DNA of 64,000 nucleotides, from contig JANTQA010000042.1 of assembly GCA_027625915.1 (NCBI GenBank), forward strand, positions 377,001-441,000, given 5' to 3'. The position numbers and the translations under genes are program-made. This document shows, piece after piece, positions 1-11,716 of the stretch. Positions within the stretch are counted from its first letter, which is position 1. The number at the start of each line of letters is the position of its first letter. The notes beneath the pieces were generated by a model that was not told the DNA's origin, made no database searches, and saw only the letters and a program-made list of their open reading frames with translations. The DNA is from Anaeramoeba flamelloides. Taxonomy: Eukaryota; Metamonada; Anaeramoebidae.

Positions 1-3000
1 ATAAAAATGGACCTTTTTGGGAAATTTTTTGAAAAGATTTTATTAATTTTTTTCAATTTTTTTTCTTTCTTGGGATCGTTTTGAAATAATTCCAATACCT
101 TGCCGTGCGCAAATCTTTTTAAAATTTCTGACAAGTTTTGGAAATTTTGTAATTTCTGTTTCTTTTGCACGCTGTCTTGATTTCTAATTATGGAAAATTT
201 ATATGGATCTTCAATGGCTAAACAATAAAAACCGTCAAATAGAAATCGGCACAGTATTAAAGACGTTTCATTGGGGAACTTTGTTTCAATATTATTTTTC
301 AATTCTGAACAAATAAATTTAAATTGGGCTGGTAAATACTTTTGAGAAATAAAAATATCTGATAATAAAATTGGCAAATATTGTTTTAAATTTTCTTGAT
401 TTTTTAAAAATAAATTATATTTTTCAATTTTATCGTCATTATTATTAATAAGATTTTCTTTACTATTATTATCATCATCATTTTCTTTTTTTATATTTTG
501 CGCTTCATTCTCATAATTTTGATCGTTATCATCATTGTTACTTGAACTAAAAATATATTTGTTAAAGGTTATTTCCTTTTCATTAATTGATTTTACAATT
601 TTCCTTAAAGTGATCAGTAAAAATTCTTTACCATAATATAAATTATATTCCAAAAAAAAGTAATATAATAATGAATTTTCACCAAATATTTGTTCATAAT
701 TTGAACTTATTATTGTTTGGCATTTAATTGCAAATTCAATAAATGGTATTAAAATACCAAAGTATTCTGAAAATTGGAATAAGAATGAACCTATTTTTTT
801 TATTAATTTTTTATTTTTGATTTCAAATTTTTGAAAAAATTGAAATAATTTGATTAATAAATTATATTCCTTTTTGTTAAAATATTTGAATATTTTTAAA
901 TTACTATTATGAATTTGATCATTCTTTTCTTTTTCATTTTCATTGTCATCTTTATTTTTTTTTTTCTTTTTATTTTTTTTTTTATTTTTATTTGTAATTT
1001 CATTGATATTTTTTTTTTTCCTTTCACTTTCGCTTTCACTTTCACTTTCACTTTCACTTCCATTTTCACTTTCACTTTCACTTTCACTTTGATCATTATC
1101 AAATTCATGGTATTGTATTTTTTTAAAATTAATTAGTTCTGTTACATTATTGTTATTTAAAAAGTTTTTTAAATCAATATTTTTGTTTGAAATTTCATTT
1201 ATTAGAATTGAAAAAGGCTTTACTTAAACAATTTTTTAATATTTGTATTAAAATTGAATTCGAAATTTTTTCATAATCAATTATTTCAAATTTATCTAAT
1301 AATAAATTAAAAAAAATAATTATTTGATCAAAATGTGGTAAATCAATAATTTCATTATTAATAATTAAATAAATTAATTTTTGAATTTTTTATAATAATA
1401 TTTTTTTAAGAATTTTGTTTTTGCTTTTGTTTTTATATATGTTTCTTTCTCTTTTTGTGTGTTATTTTTAGTTATGTTCTTTTTTTCATTTCCATTTTCA
1501 TTTTCACTTTTATTTTTATTTTCATTTCCATTTTCATTTTCTTTTTCTTTTTCATTTTCAATTTTCTTTTTATTTTCACTTTCACTTTCACATCCACTTT
1601 CACTTTCATTTGCATTTTCACTTTCCTTTTCTTTTGTTTTTCCTTTTCCAACTTTTGTTTGAAATAAAATTAATTTATTGAAATTAATTAAATTATTTTC
1701 AAAAAAAATTTTAAAAATTTCTTTTGATAATTCTTTTTTAAATAAATTTAGAAAAAGAAGATTATAAAAAATTGTATTAAATTTTCGATTAATTTTTTTA
1801 CAATTCAAATTGTTTTTATTATTAAAATGCTGTCTCATGCTTTTTTTAATCATTTTTAAAGTAATTATTATTTGTTTATTATTTAAAATATTTAGGTTAT
1901 TATCAATAATTTTAATTATTTGATCATTTAAACCCAATGTTTTATTTGTTTGAATCGATAGTGATAACGTTTTTTTAGAATTTTGAGTTAAAATTGAGAT
2001 TGTGTTTCTATTATTTTTACTATTATTATTAATGGTTTTTTCCAATAATTTTAATTCCTTATTTTCTTTAAAATCATTGTCTTTATTAATTAATTGAAAG
2101 GATTTTAATAAATCATTTGTTTCTTTTTTGAGTTTATTTAATATTTGTTTATTAGCAATTAAGTTGATATTATTATTTAAAATAAAACTTATTTTTTTGA
2201 TTGATTCTTTAATTTGGATATTTACATTTATTTTACATTTATCAAATGATTCAAAAAATGGAATGATATTTTGAATCAATAAATCAGATAATAATATAAA
2301 TTCTTTTATATTCTCAATTAATAGATCAATTGAAAATAGTTCTTCTTTTGTTGCATCTTTTGAGAAATTTAATTTTATATTCTTTTCTTTGCTTTTCAGA
2401 TATTTTTGTTTGTTAATTGTTTTTATTTCTGTAATTTTTTCTTTTATTTTTTTTTTTTTTCAATCTTTAATTTGATTTCATTTTTAATTTTTTCAATTTC
2501 TTGATTTTTTTCTTTATCATTGTTGTTTTTCTTATTAGATAGAAATGATTCAATAAATTCATTTTTATTATCAAAATGTTTATCAAATTTTTGTAAAGTT
2601 TTTTTGCTGTTTTCAAGAACTTTATCCAAATTAAAAATGTTATTATCGTTTTTGGTTTGTTTTTTAATTTTTGCATTATAATTTGATTTTAACTTTGGAT
2701 TTGGGTTTTTTTTTGATTCCGTTCCAGTTTTGAAAAATGGTGTGGTTGTGGTTGCTGTAGTTGTGGATGTTGGGGTTTTTTTTTTTTTTTTTGATTCTAA
2801 TTTTGATCCCAGTTCTGATGGTGATGATGTGGATGAGGAGGATGAGGAAGATGATTCCGATGATGATGTTTTTAATTTTGGTTCTGTTTCTGATTTTGAT
2901 GATGTTTTTAATTCTTTTTCTAATTCTGATATTGAATTTGAAGTTAAATTGGATTTTAAATCATTTTCAGATTCGAAAGATAAATCAAATTCTATTTCAT

Positions 3001-4028
3001 TCCTAGTATTGTGATTGTTATCTTTTTTATTAAAATTATTACTGAAATTTTTTTCGGAACGCTTGGCACGATTTAATAAAGTCTCAATATCAATAATTGA
3101 TTTTTTTTTCGAAGAAAATTGATTTAAACTATTTAGAAAATCATTTTTTTCAATGTAATTCTTAGAATTTCCATATTCGTCATCGTCGTTGATGTTGTTG
3201 TTATTTTGAAAATCTTCTCTTTTGGTTTTCTTGTTATTTGATTTAGCCTCAACATCAATAAATTCATTTTCAAAATCTTTAATGTTTTCAAAATATTCAG
3301 GATCTTCGGTATTTTCAGTAATTTCACTTTTTGTTTGAGTTTTAATTTCATTTATACTCATCGATTTTTCATCATTATAATTATAGTTATTATTCGAATT
3401 ATTATTATTACTAGTGTTATTTAGATTATTATCACGATTAATTTCTTTATAAACTAGATTATTTTCTGATTTCTGTTTCGTGATTAAAAGATTTTCATTT
3501 ATATCAAAAAATTCTTCTGTAGAAATCCATTCATCTATTGAATAATTTTTTTTTCGAGAAGATGTGTTTAGATAATTATTCAATTTATCGTTCCTTTTTT
3601 TTATTTGCAATAAGCTCTTCAATGAATTGTTAGAATTTTTAATTTTGTTTTCCTTTTCTTTTTCTTTTTCTTTTTTTTTTTCTTCATTTTTGTTTTTATT
3701 ATTGTTTTGAAATTTATTTCGATCATCATCCTGATCTTTGAATGCTTTTAGATTTTCGTTTTTGCTGTTATATTCAATTTTTGACTTGAACCCTTCTACC
3801 TGATAATTTTTCGGATTATATATCGAATTTTTATTTTTTTCTTTAGATTCATTTTTTTATTTCTATTTCAAATTTTTTGAGTGGTTTTTTATTGGGTATT
3901 GTGTGTGTTTCATTTGTGCTTTGAATTTTATTTCTGATTTGTTTAGCCCTGTTTAATAATTGGAAAATCTCAATTTGATTAATTTTTTGTTTTTGTTTTT
4001 GTTGTTGTTTTTGTTTTTGTTTTGGTTT

Positions 4029-4073
<45 letters not shown>

Positions 4074-5402
4074 TTGTTTTTGTTGTTGTTGTTCCTGTTG
4101 TTTTTCGCTGATTGTATATTTCTGATTCAATTTCTCCTTTTTTAATAAACAATCAAAATCTTTTTTCAGATTGTTTTTGCTGTTAGTTTTTTTATTTTTG
4201 AGTTTTTTATTTTTTATTTTATTGTTTGTTGCGGAAACTAAAACAAACTCATCCATTCCATTGTTTAAATTGTGGTTCTTTTTAGTGACTGTGTTTATTT
4301 GGTTATTGGTCTGAATTCTTTTAACCCTTGACAATAATTTTAAAAGTTCATTATTATTATTGAAAGTGTTTCTTCTAATCTTATTATTATCTGGTAAACT
4401 ATGATTGTTATAATTATTACGATCATGGCTAGTAGTATTTTTGTTATTCGTAAGACTATCAAGGCTATGGTTTAAATTAAAAATTTGATTATTTAAAAAG
4501 TTTTGTTTCTCATTTGAGTGAATTGTTTTTTGTTCTTTTTTTGGTGAGATTTTGTTTTGTGTTTGTTTAACCTTTTCTAATAATTGATTGATTTCGTTTT
4601 CGCTTCTTCTTAATTTAATTAAATTTGAGTCTTCTTGTTTTTCTGGTGAATTAACTTTTCTTAATAGATTATTTAAAGAATAAGAGCGAATTTTTTTTGA
4701 ATTTATTAAAAAATCTTTTTCTTTTTTATTTTTATAGTTTTGTTCTTTTTCTTTTTCTTTTTCCTTTTCCCTTTCCTTTTCTTTTTCTTTTTCTTTTTCT
4801 TTTTCTTTTTCTTTTTCACTTTCTTTTTTGAGTGCGTTTGTCGCTTTGGTGTTGTTTAGTTGGGGATAGTGATCTGTTTTTTTGTCAAAAATAAGAAAAT
4901 TTTGTTCTTCTTTTGATTTTAGATTCTGAATATTCCTATTGATAGGGTAACTGAAATAATTTAGATCTGATGTTTGGGTTGGTTCTGTTTCAGATTGTTC
5001 ATTTCTTTCAAATTGATCAAGATCAAAAGTGTTCTCATTTAGAAAATCAAGATCAATAAATGGTTTTGTTTTTGGTATTGGATCTTTTAGAGGAGGATTT
5101 GTTGATGTGTAGGGTGTGTTCAATTCATTTAGATCTTGGCGAAAGCGTGTGTTGTTTGTTTCGGTGCTGTGTTTTTGTTGGCTTTCATGGTGTTTATTAC
5201 TACTAATTGTTTTTGGAAGATTTTGTCTTTGTGTTTGAGGAAGAATTTTGCTCACTCTTTCAAGAAGCCTTTCGATGTTTTGTGAAGACTTTAAAAAAAT
5301 ATAATAAAAAATAATTTTTTTTTGGTTGTTTTTTGATTTGGAAAACAATAATTGAGAAATTAAAACACACTAAAAAAAAAAATATGGGTTTACGTGGCTC
5401 AT
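1..5402 (-). CDS. RasGAP-domain protein, long low-complexity N-terminus, frame interrupted, partial
   Basis: Reads leftwards and leaves the window, with no intergenic gap. I place the start at ATG 5402-5400 (Met-Ser-His), then a 105 bp intron, then exon 2 from 5288; no in-frame ATG exists nearer. Open blocks follow at 5288-3849, about 3860-2444, about 2446-1374, about 1395-1194 and about 1226-1. Frames switch at A-runs (A7 near 3853, A14 near 2447, A6 near 1393). The last switch near 1225 could instead be an 85 bp GTAAAG...ACAG intron. The N-terminal half is K/N/E/Q rich with KEKE and polyQ tracts and a recurring LLxRxK motif. The C-terminal block (about 890 to 1) matches RasGAP: IFGENSLLYYF (finger region), FICSELKNNIETKFPN, RFLFDGFYCLAIEDPYKF and LSEILKRFAHGK. 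RasGAPs stimulate Ras GTP hydrolysis, but the expected arginine finger is Gly here (codon 681-683). It may be a decaying gene, a non-catalytic RasGAP-fold protein, or sequence with homopolymer errors. Confidence 0.6.
4029..4071 (-). repeat. CAA-repeat coding for polyglutamine
   Basis: An uninterrupted TTG run on the + strand reads as CAA codons within the RasGAP-type gene and encodes about 14 Gln, continuing into a Q/K/P-rich stretch. All Gln codons are CAA, so the tract is a true trinucleotide repeat likely to vary in length between copies. Confidence 0.8.
5289..5393 (-). other. Predicted 105 bp intron 1 of the RasGAP-domain gene
   Basis: The donor is GTAAAC directly after ATG-AGC-CAC. The acceptor is TTAAAG before TCT-TCA-CAA. 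Joining keeps phase 0 and gives MSHSSQNIERLLERV, which supplies the ATG the downstream frame lacks. An internal T-run ending in TAG at about 5370 is a rival acceptor but would leave a less natural join. Confidence 0.5.
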
Positions 5403-6204
5403 TATTCGAAATAAATTGATTTTCTTTCAAGCAATTTGGAAAAGTGGAATAAAAAGAAAAAAAATGAAAAAGAGTTAAGATGAATGACTTGTTAAAATGG
5501 ATTTCTTTTGTTTTTAAAAGATGGCTTCTTTGGAAAACTTGTCAAGATATTTTTTTTTGAGTAAAAAAATAAATATCTTTTTTCTTTTGTTTTGAAAGGT
5601 ACCTGAATGTTTTACACAAGTAATTACAAAGTTTAATATGGTAGGATTTTGTTGTTCTCCAAAAATTCCGTTAATAATTTTTCATAAGAATTCACGGATT
5701 TTCTATCTCAATAATTGTCGAAAATGAACTTTATTAAAGAGATAATCAAATAGTGTTACACCCTCTTTTTTTTGTTGTGTCTGTATGTTTGAATAAACTC
5801 TATTGATTGATATTTTATTTTGACTTTGTTTTCAGAACAAATATTATTTTGACATTTCTCAAAGTTTAAGTATGAGAAAGAAACTAAAATACTTTTTAAA
5901 AGTTCTGTAAGATATTGAGTCTTGGAAATAAAAATGTCATTTGTTTTGAAGTTTGTGAAAATAATAAAAATAAAGGAAAGTTTTCTTTAATATTTTCAAT
6001 TTTTTTAAACATTTTTTGATTCTTTTTATCAAAATTTGAAAAAAAGAACACCTATTAAAAATAAAGATTAATCAAAAAATAAACGAATAAAAGGTAACTG
6101 AGAAAGTGTGTATTTTAAGGAACTATGAACTTTATACGTTTTAAGTCAATACTCAAGGGGTGATTTGCCACTAAAGATGATATAGAAAAATATACTTTAT
6201 TGAG
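5403..6204. other. Intergenic, no gene seen
   Basis: AT-rich spacer upstream of the RasGAP-type gene. No open frame of convincing composition and no repeat I could pair elsewhere in the window. It should hold the promoter of the leftward gene, but no motif stands out. Confidence 0.5.
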
Positions 6205-6935
6205 ATCAAAATCCAAATTATCAAAAAAAAATATTTCGTATATTTTACCAGATAGCCTTTTAATTTTAAAAAATACTAATCCCTTAAGGTTTATAATCCC
6301 AGAAATATGAAGAAAGAGTATCTTGTATCTGATTTGGCGACCTATAATTTGGTTCTTATCTGATCGATCTAAATCTTTATATGGGCTTTAATAGAGGTGC
6401 AAAAAGTGAATTTTTGAATTTATTTTTTTTATTTCCGAATCAAAATTGAAGAAACTAAGACGACTAGATTGGAAGGTAGGTATTTAAGAATGAATTTGAA
6501 AATTTTAGGTATTTATTTTATAAATTGAAATATTTATTTTGGTTTTACTCAATTAACTGAAAACAAAAATAAAATTTTTGTAAAATCCAAATAAAACCAA
6601 ACCTAATTAAAAATTTCAATCAACAACCCATAAACCACATTTTTTTTTATTACTTAACTACCAACCCTTAAGTGTTTGTTTCTTTAATTTGGATTCGTAA
6701 AAAAAAAAAAAAATTCAAAAATTCACTTTTTGTACCGCTATTAAAGCCCATATAAAGATTTAGATCGATGTGATAAGAACCAAACTAAAAAGGTTGCCAA
6801 ACTGGATACAAGATATTTTTTTTTCAAAATTCAGGTATTTTAAACCCTAAGAGATTAGTATTTTTTAAAATTAAACGATATCTGGTAAAGATCTTGAAAA
6901 TATTTTTTTTTTTGTAAATTGGTATTTTAACTTAT
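6205..6935. repeat. Foldback element FB1 (long inverted repeat)
   Basis: The two halves are reverse complements with modest divergence. The left arm holds GGTTTATAATCCCAGAAATA and TTTGGTTCTTATCTGATCGA, and both recur reversed near 6750-6850. The inverted repeat also extends outward through TTTTAAAAAATACTAATC on both sides. Arms are about 230-260 bp around an AT-rich centre near 6530-6600. Arm sequence is shared with FB2-FB4. No protein is encoded, so it is a non-autonomous, MITE- or foldback-like element. Confidence 0.75.
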
Positions 6936-7499
6936 GAAATGAATGAGTTAAGGTCATGTAAACAAATTTTTAATTTTTATCTATTTTTTGAAATTCCAAA
7001 ATTTTACATATTTCCAATATAATACAAAAAAAAGTATCTAATCATTTTTTTAAACAATTATTATAATTCTGGAAAATGGTGAAAGATATTTTTATTTTTA
7101 AGTTGGAAAGTCTTAATTTTAAATTGCAATTTTTTATTTCTCTTTATAATTATTAATATTTCAATTCAAATCTCGGTTAACAAAACTAATTTTGGGATAG
7201 GCAATTATATAAATAAAATTATGATAGAATTTTTTACAAAAAGGTTCCTGATGAATTTGAGAATTATTAAGTAAAAAATTTGTTATTCTTTAGAGCTTGA
7301 AAAAAGTTGTTTTGGTGTTTCAAAAAATGAAAAAAAATTGAAAAAAAATTTTTTTATCAAGTTGTTTGGTCTTATTCACACGTGATTTTCTATGACAATT
7401 TAAATAATTTTTGAAAGAAAAAAAATATGGTTTTGAAATTTGAGGATAAAATTTCAAAATTCCCAAATATCTTTGTGAAAATTATATTTGAAAAAAGGA
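6936..7499. other. Intergenic, no gene seen
   Basis: AT-rich spacer between FB1 and the mariner-type relic. I see no gene and no paired repeat. Confidence 0.5.
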
Positions 7500-7965
7500 A
7501 TTATAAACTAAAATTCAAAATTTTCCTCACAGTGAAAATGTTCCAAAGAATCACAATAATACAATTTTATTCAAATTGAGATAAAATATTTTGATTTTTG
7601 AAAAATATACAAATCATTTTTTCATCTTTTAGTTTTTTTTTTTCATTTTATTTTCTGAATTACGAAACTTGTTTAGTTCGATCGAAATATTTTTTTCTAA
7701 CTGTTGATATTAGGTTAAAGCTGAGTTGTTCCAAATAGAAGATCTCAAATAAAATTAGTTGGTAATATCTAGTGGTTGATCGATCAATATTCCTAATAGA
7801 ATTTAACCAAATTTACCAAATATATTTTTTTTTTCGCTCTCTCCAAATTTTTTAACAAGTCCATGGTTTTTGTGTATTGATAATTATTTATTGTTTGTTT
7901 TGTGAGTATTGTAATAAATAAACAAGAGTTAACATTTCAATTAGTGATTGGTTCTAATTTGGTAT
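7500..7965 (+). mobile_element. Decayed Tc1/mariner-type non-autonomous relic
   Basis: Shares ordered blocks with 42685-43130, with 17690-18121 (reversed) and with 28342-28876 (reversed). The blocks are TTACGAAACTTGTTTAGTTCGAT, then a GTTGATAT...TTGAG block, then TTGATCGATCAA, then ACCAAATATATTTTTTTTT. Its own termini are not recognisable. No coding capacity remains. Confidence 0.45.
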
Positions 7966-9114
7966 TTCTTCTCTAATTGATTGAATAAGTTTTTTTTTTA
8001 ACAAATCGAATTTTGGCGTGTTAAAAATTTTGAATTGGGGTTTTTATTCGAAAAAAAAAAAAAAATATTTTTGTAAAATTTTTAAATATCTTTAAAATTT
8101 TGGTATTATAACCAAAATTCTTAAATCAATATAAATACTTTTCAATAGGACAAATATTTCATTTTTTTGGTTCACGAAAAGAATCAACTCAAATAAGGGA
8201 AAAAAAAATCTTTTAATAATATTCCTGGAAAAAAAGACTTGATGATGTATAATTATGAAAATTGTAATAAAAAAGGTAAAAAAAAATATAGTGCAAGAAG
8301 TAGAATGAATTTAAAATGTTTTTTTTTTTTTTGTAAAAAATCATATAAAAAATTCGATCTCACTTTAAAAAATTTCATTTCTGGGTTTCTTAATAGATCA
8401 GAATTTTTGACACATGGCATCTCTAAAATTTCTAAGTAGAGAATACAGTCAATAGAATGCATTAAAATTATGTCTGTTTTTGTTGAATGCATACTACTTA
8501 AATATGAAAATTATTTAAAATTGCAATCAAGTAACAAGTCTCAAATTTCGAGCTTTTGCAAAACTATTAAATAGATATTTATATACCATAGAGGATAATT
8601 CTGAATATAAAACATTCAAAATAAAAAGGAAAATGTAAATTTGTAATTTCTTTAATCAATATTACAAAAACATATAAGACTTCATATGATATGGCGAAAG
8701 AAATAAATTTATCAGAATCAAATGGAAAAAAAAAAATCAAAAATATTAGATATAAAACTAGAAGAAAAAGTCCATTTAAGAAAAAAAAAAAAAAGATAAA
8801 ATTAAATAGTATTAATCAATACTATGATATTTATTGTTCTTGTTGAGAATTTTTAATAAAGATCTTCTGGTTGTAAATACTATAAATCAAATTTTATTAA
8901 AAAAAAAAAATGTCTCAAAAGTTCAATGGTATTTGTTAATTATATCCCTATAATCATCATTATAAAGGATTATTCAAATATATCGATATTTTTTCAACCT
9001 CTAAATCAACAAAAAAAAAAAATTAAACTTTAAATAAAAAGTTACTTTTCTTAATTTAAAACATACACTTTTTTTGTTATATTACCCTGAACAATTTTTT
9101 ATCAAATTTGTCTA
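7966..9114. other. Intergenic, no gene seen
   Basis: Very AT-rich with many A and T homopolymers. Two overlapping short open frames at 8239-8492 on opposite strands have low-complexity composition and no family signature, so I do not call them genes. Confidence 0.5.
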
Positions 9115-9712
9115 ATATATATATATCCCTACGACCCAAAAAAAAAAACACTAAAAATGGAAAATTTATCAAATTCTTTCCACTAATACTATTAAAAAAA
9201 CATTAAATAAAAAAATAAAAATAAATAAAGTTTTAATTTAACTTTTTCTTGAAAGCATTTTTTGCCAAAATCATTGAATTCACACTTGAAATTATGTATA
9301 TTTTTAGATATACTATCTTGCTTTTCTTATTTACTAAAACAAATTCTAAATTATGGGAATTTTCTTTTCACAAAAGGGAGTAATTTGGTCTTAAAATGTT
9401 TTTTTTTAGTTTTAAATGGTAAAATTAAAAAAAAAGTTAAATTAAAAAGATAAACTCTCTGGAAAAGTATTCTAATTAAATGTATTAACTTATTCTTTGA
9501 TTTCAAGCCTTTCTAAACCCCAATTTTTCAAAAAAAAATAAAAAAGTGAACATTAATATCAAAAAATATATTCAATATTCACAAGTTGAGAGTGTTTTTA
9601 TTCTAGAAAAATTAATACCGGTGGTTAATTGAATTTAGTTATTAGCTATATTTCGAAAAATATTAATCAGAAAAAAATAGTACTTAATTTTATTAATAAC
9701 ATATATAAGCTA
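9115..9712 (-). repeat. Dispersed repeat R3, copy 1
   Basis: About 590 bp, clearly the reverse complement of copies at 50224-50807 and 62617-63204. Shared landmarks include CTACGACCCAAAAAA at one end, ACTAAAACAAATTCTAAATT in the middle, and TTAATTTTATTAA near the other end. A/T-rich termini resembling ATATATGT occur at both ends, which may be short inverted ends. No protein family is recognised. Confidence 0.75.
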
Positions 9713-11716
9713 TTTCCAATAAGGCGGAGAAAATTTATTTTCAAATATATTTATTAAACCCAATCATATAAATAGTATTTAAATATACAAATGATTCAAG
9801 ACCATTTATAGATTCTTAAGAATAATTCAATTTGTTCCTTAGTATTGTATCACATAAAGAAAGGATATTAAAATTTTGGATCTGGATTTAGCTGATATTT
9901 TTTCGGGGTGAAAATTACTATTTAGTATTTTATTTTTGTTGAAAAAAATAGTTTTCATAACTTTTTTAATCTCAATAAATTTTTAAATAGAATTGAAAAG
10001 GCATAGAAATGCATTATATGATTGTTTAAAAAATCATTTGTAACCTTTTTATATCTTTATTTTTTTATCGAAATTGATCAAAGATCGTTATAAACAAAAA
10101 ATAGTGCATTTTTTTTTCATTTTTTTTGGAATATTTCATCAAATATATTTTGAAATAAATATCTAAGTCATTGATTAAATTGGTATTAATATTAAACTTA
10201 ATTTGGTATTGCCAACTAACGAATATCTCTAATAACAAAGATTTTTTTTTAATGAAATGTAAAAAAAAAAAAAATGTCCTACATTATTGGAAATACCTAA
10301 TATATAAATATATATATAATTGTTTATAAAAAAAAATAAAATGTAATTAATTTTCAGATTAAACGACTAAGATCCAAAATAATAGAGGATTACACAAAAC
10401 ACAAAATAATTTTTAGTTAATTTTTAATGGAACTGTAAAAATTAATGCAAGGTATCAAAAAATACTATCAACAAAATATGAATTCACATTTCCAACAAAA
10501 TAAAACCAAAATAGACCCTCTGCTATTAAATAAATAAGTCAAACCACTTTACTAAAAGATGAAAAACAAGAACAAACAAATGATTATCTTGTAATTTTGA
10601 AGTTTTAAAAGTTATTTTTTTAGTTTTTTTTTGAAAAATATAAGGTAATCATGAACAATATATTTTTCAACATTTAAGATTTGATATTTCACATGAAGAA
10701 TGATTTTCAATTAATATATAAAATAAAATAATAAAAAAAAAACAAGAAGTATCTCGGGGAATGTCTATTATTTGATAGTAAAATATTTGACAAAGACAGT
10801 GACAAAAAACCATAGTATTCGTGGGAAAACCCCCATATTTTAAAATTAACCTTTTTTTCTTGTTGTTGTTTGTAATAAAAAAAAGAGTTCTATATACATT
10901 TTATAATTATCATCAAATCAATTTTGAATATTTAACCTAAATTTCACTCAGGGTGGCCAAACCTAAAATGAAAAAGTCACTTTATTTTTAAGAATCAACC
11001 AAACTAAGATTTTTTAGAAATAAGAGTAATAATAAACTTTGAATTAGACTCTATTATCATAAAAGAAATACCTGAACGAATTCTTAAATTCCAAAAAAAT
11101 CAAATCTTTAAAAATATTAAGAATCCATTTTGATTAATGTTTCGTGAAAAATTCTCAATTTCTTTACTAAAATAAAAATTATTGACAATGATATTTTCTA
11201 ATTTTAAATGTTTGAATTTTAAAAGAACAGAAACAACATCACTTTTCTTAGTGTTAATTTGGATTTTCATTTTTTTTTTAACAAAATTAATTTTTAAAAT
11301 TGACTTTTTTTAAGAAAAAAGAAAAAGATAGAAAAAGAGATAAAAAAAAAAAAGCAAAAAACAAAAAAAATTTACAAAATGAGAAAAAATATCGGATTTA
11401 AAAATTGAAAATTTAGTTTGAGAAGAATAATGAATTAAAATCCTAGAATATTTTCTATTTCTTCAAGAAAACTATGCACATGTGTTTAAAAAAGAGTTTG
11501 TATTCTGCTTAAATATCAAAAAATTAAAAAAAAAAATAAAAAATAAAGTAATAAATATTTAATAAGTTCAGTTTTATTTATTAGTAATCTAATTTTTGTT
11601 TTAGAAAAACAAAAATAAAGAAAGATAGAAGAAATTGAAATTTATTTAGTATCAATAATTATTTAAATTAACTAAAAAAAAGAAAAAATCATAAAATCAA
11701 ACAAAGATTAATTAAA
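9713..11716. other. Intergenic, no gene seen (downstream of EF2)
   Basis: AT-rich spacer with no credible coding frame. The last part should hold the 3' untranslated region and polyadenylation site of the EF2 gene. Confidence 0.5.

Noticed and set aside
896-1136. Opposite-strand open frames over the Ser-Glu and Lys repeats
   Set aside because: Shadows of low-complexity coding in the RasGAP-type gene; periodic repeats keep all frames open.
1200-1230. Possible GTAAAG...ACAG intron instead of a one-base slip
   Set aside because: Neither rejected nor accepted. Both give sensible protein, so I left the join ambiguous and did not list it as a separate intron.
2444-3860. Introns as the cause of the A7 and A14 frame switches
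   Set aside because: No GT donor occurs in the preceding 70-150 bases at either site. An intron would have to delete long coding-like stretches, so a slip at the A-run is simpler.
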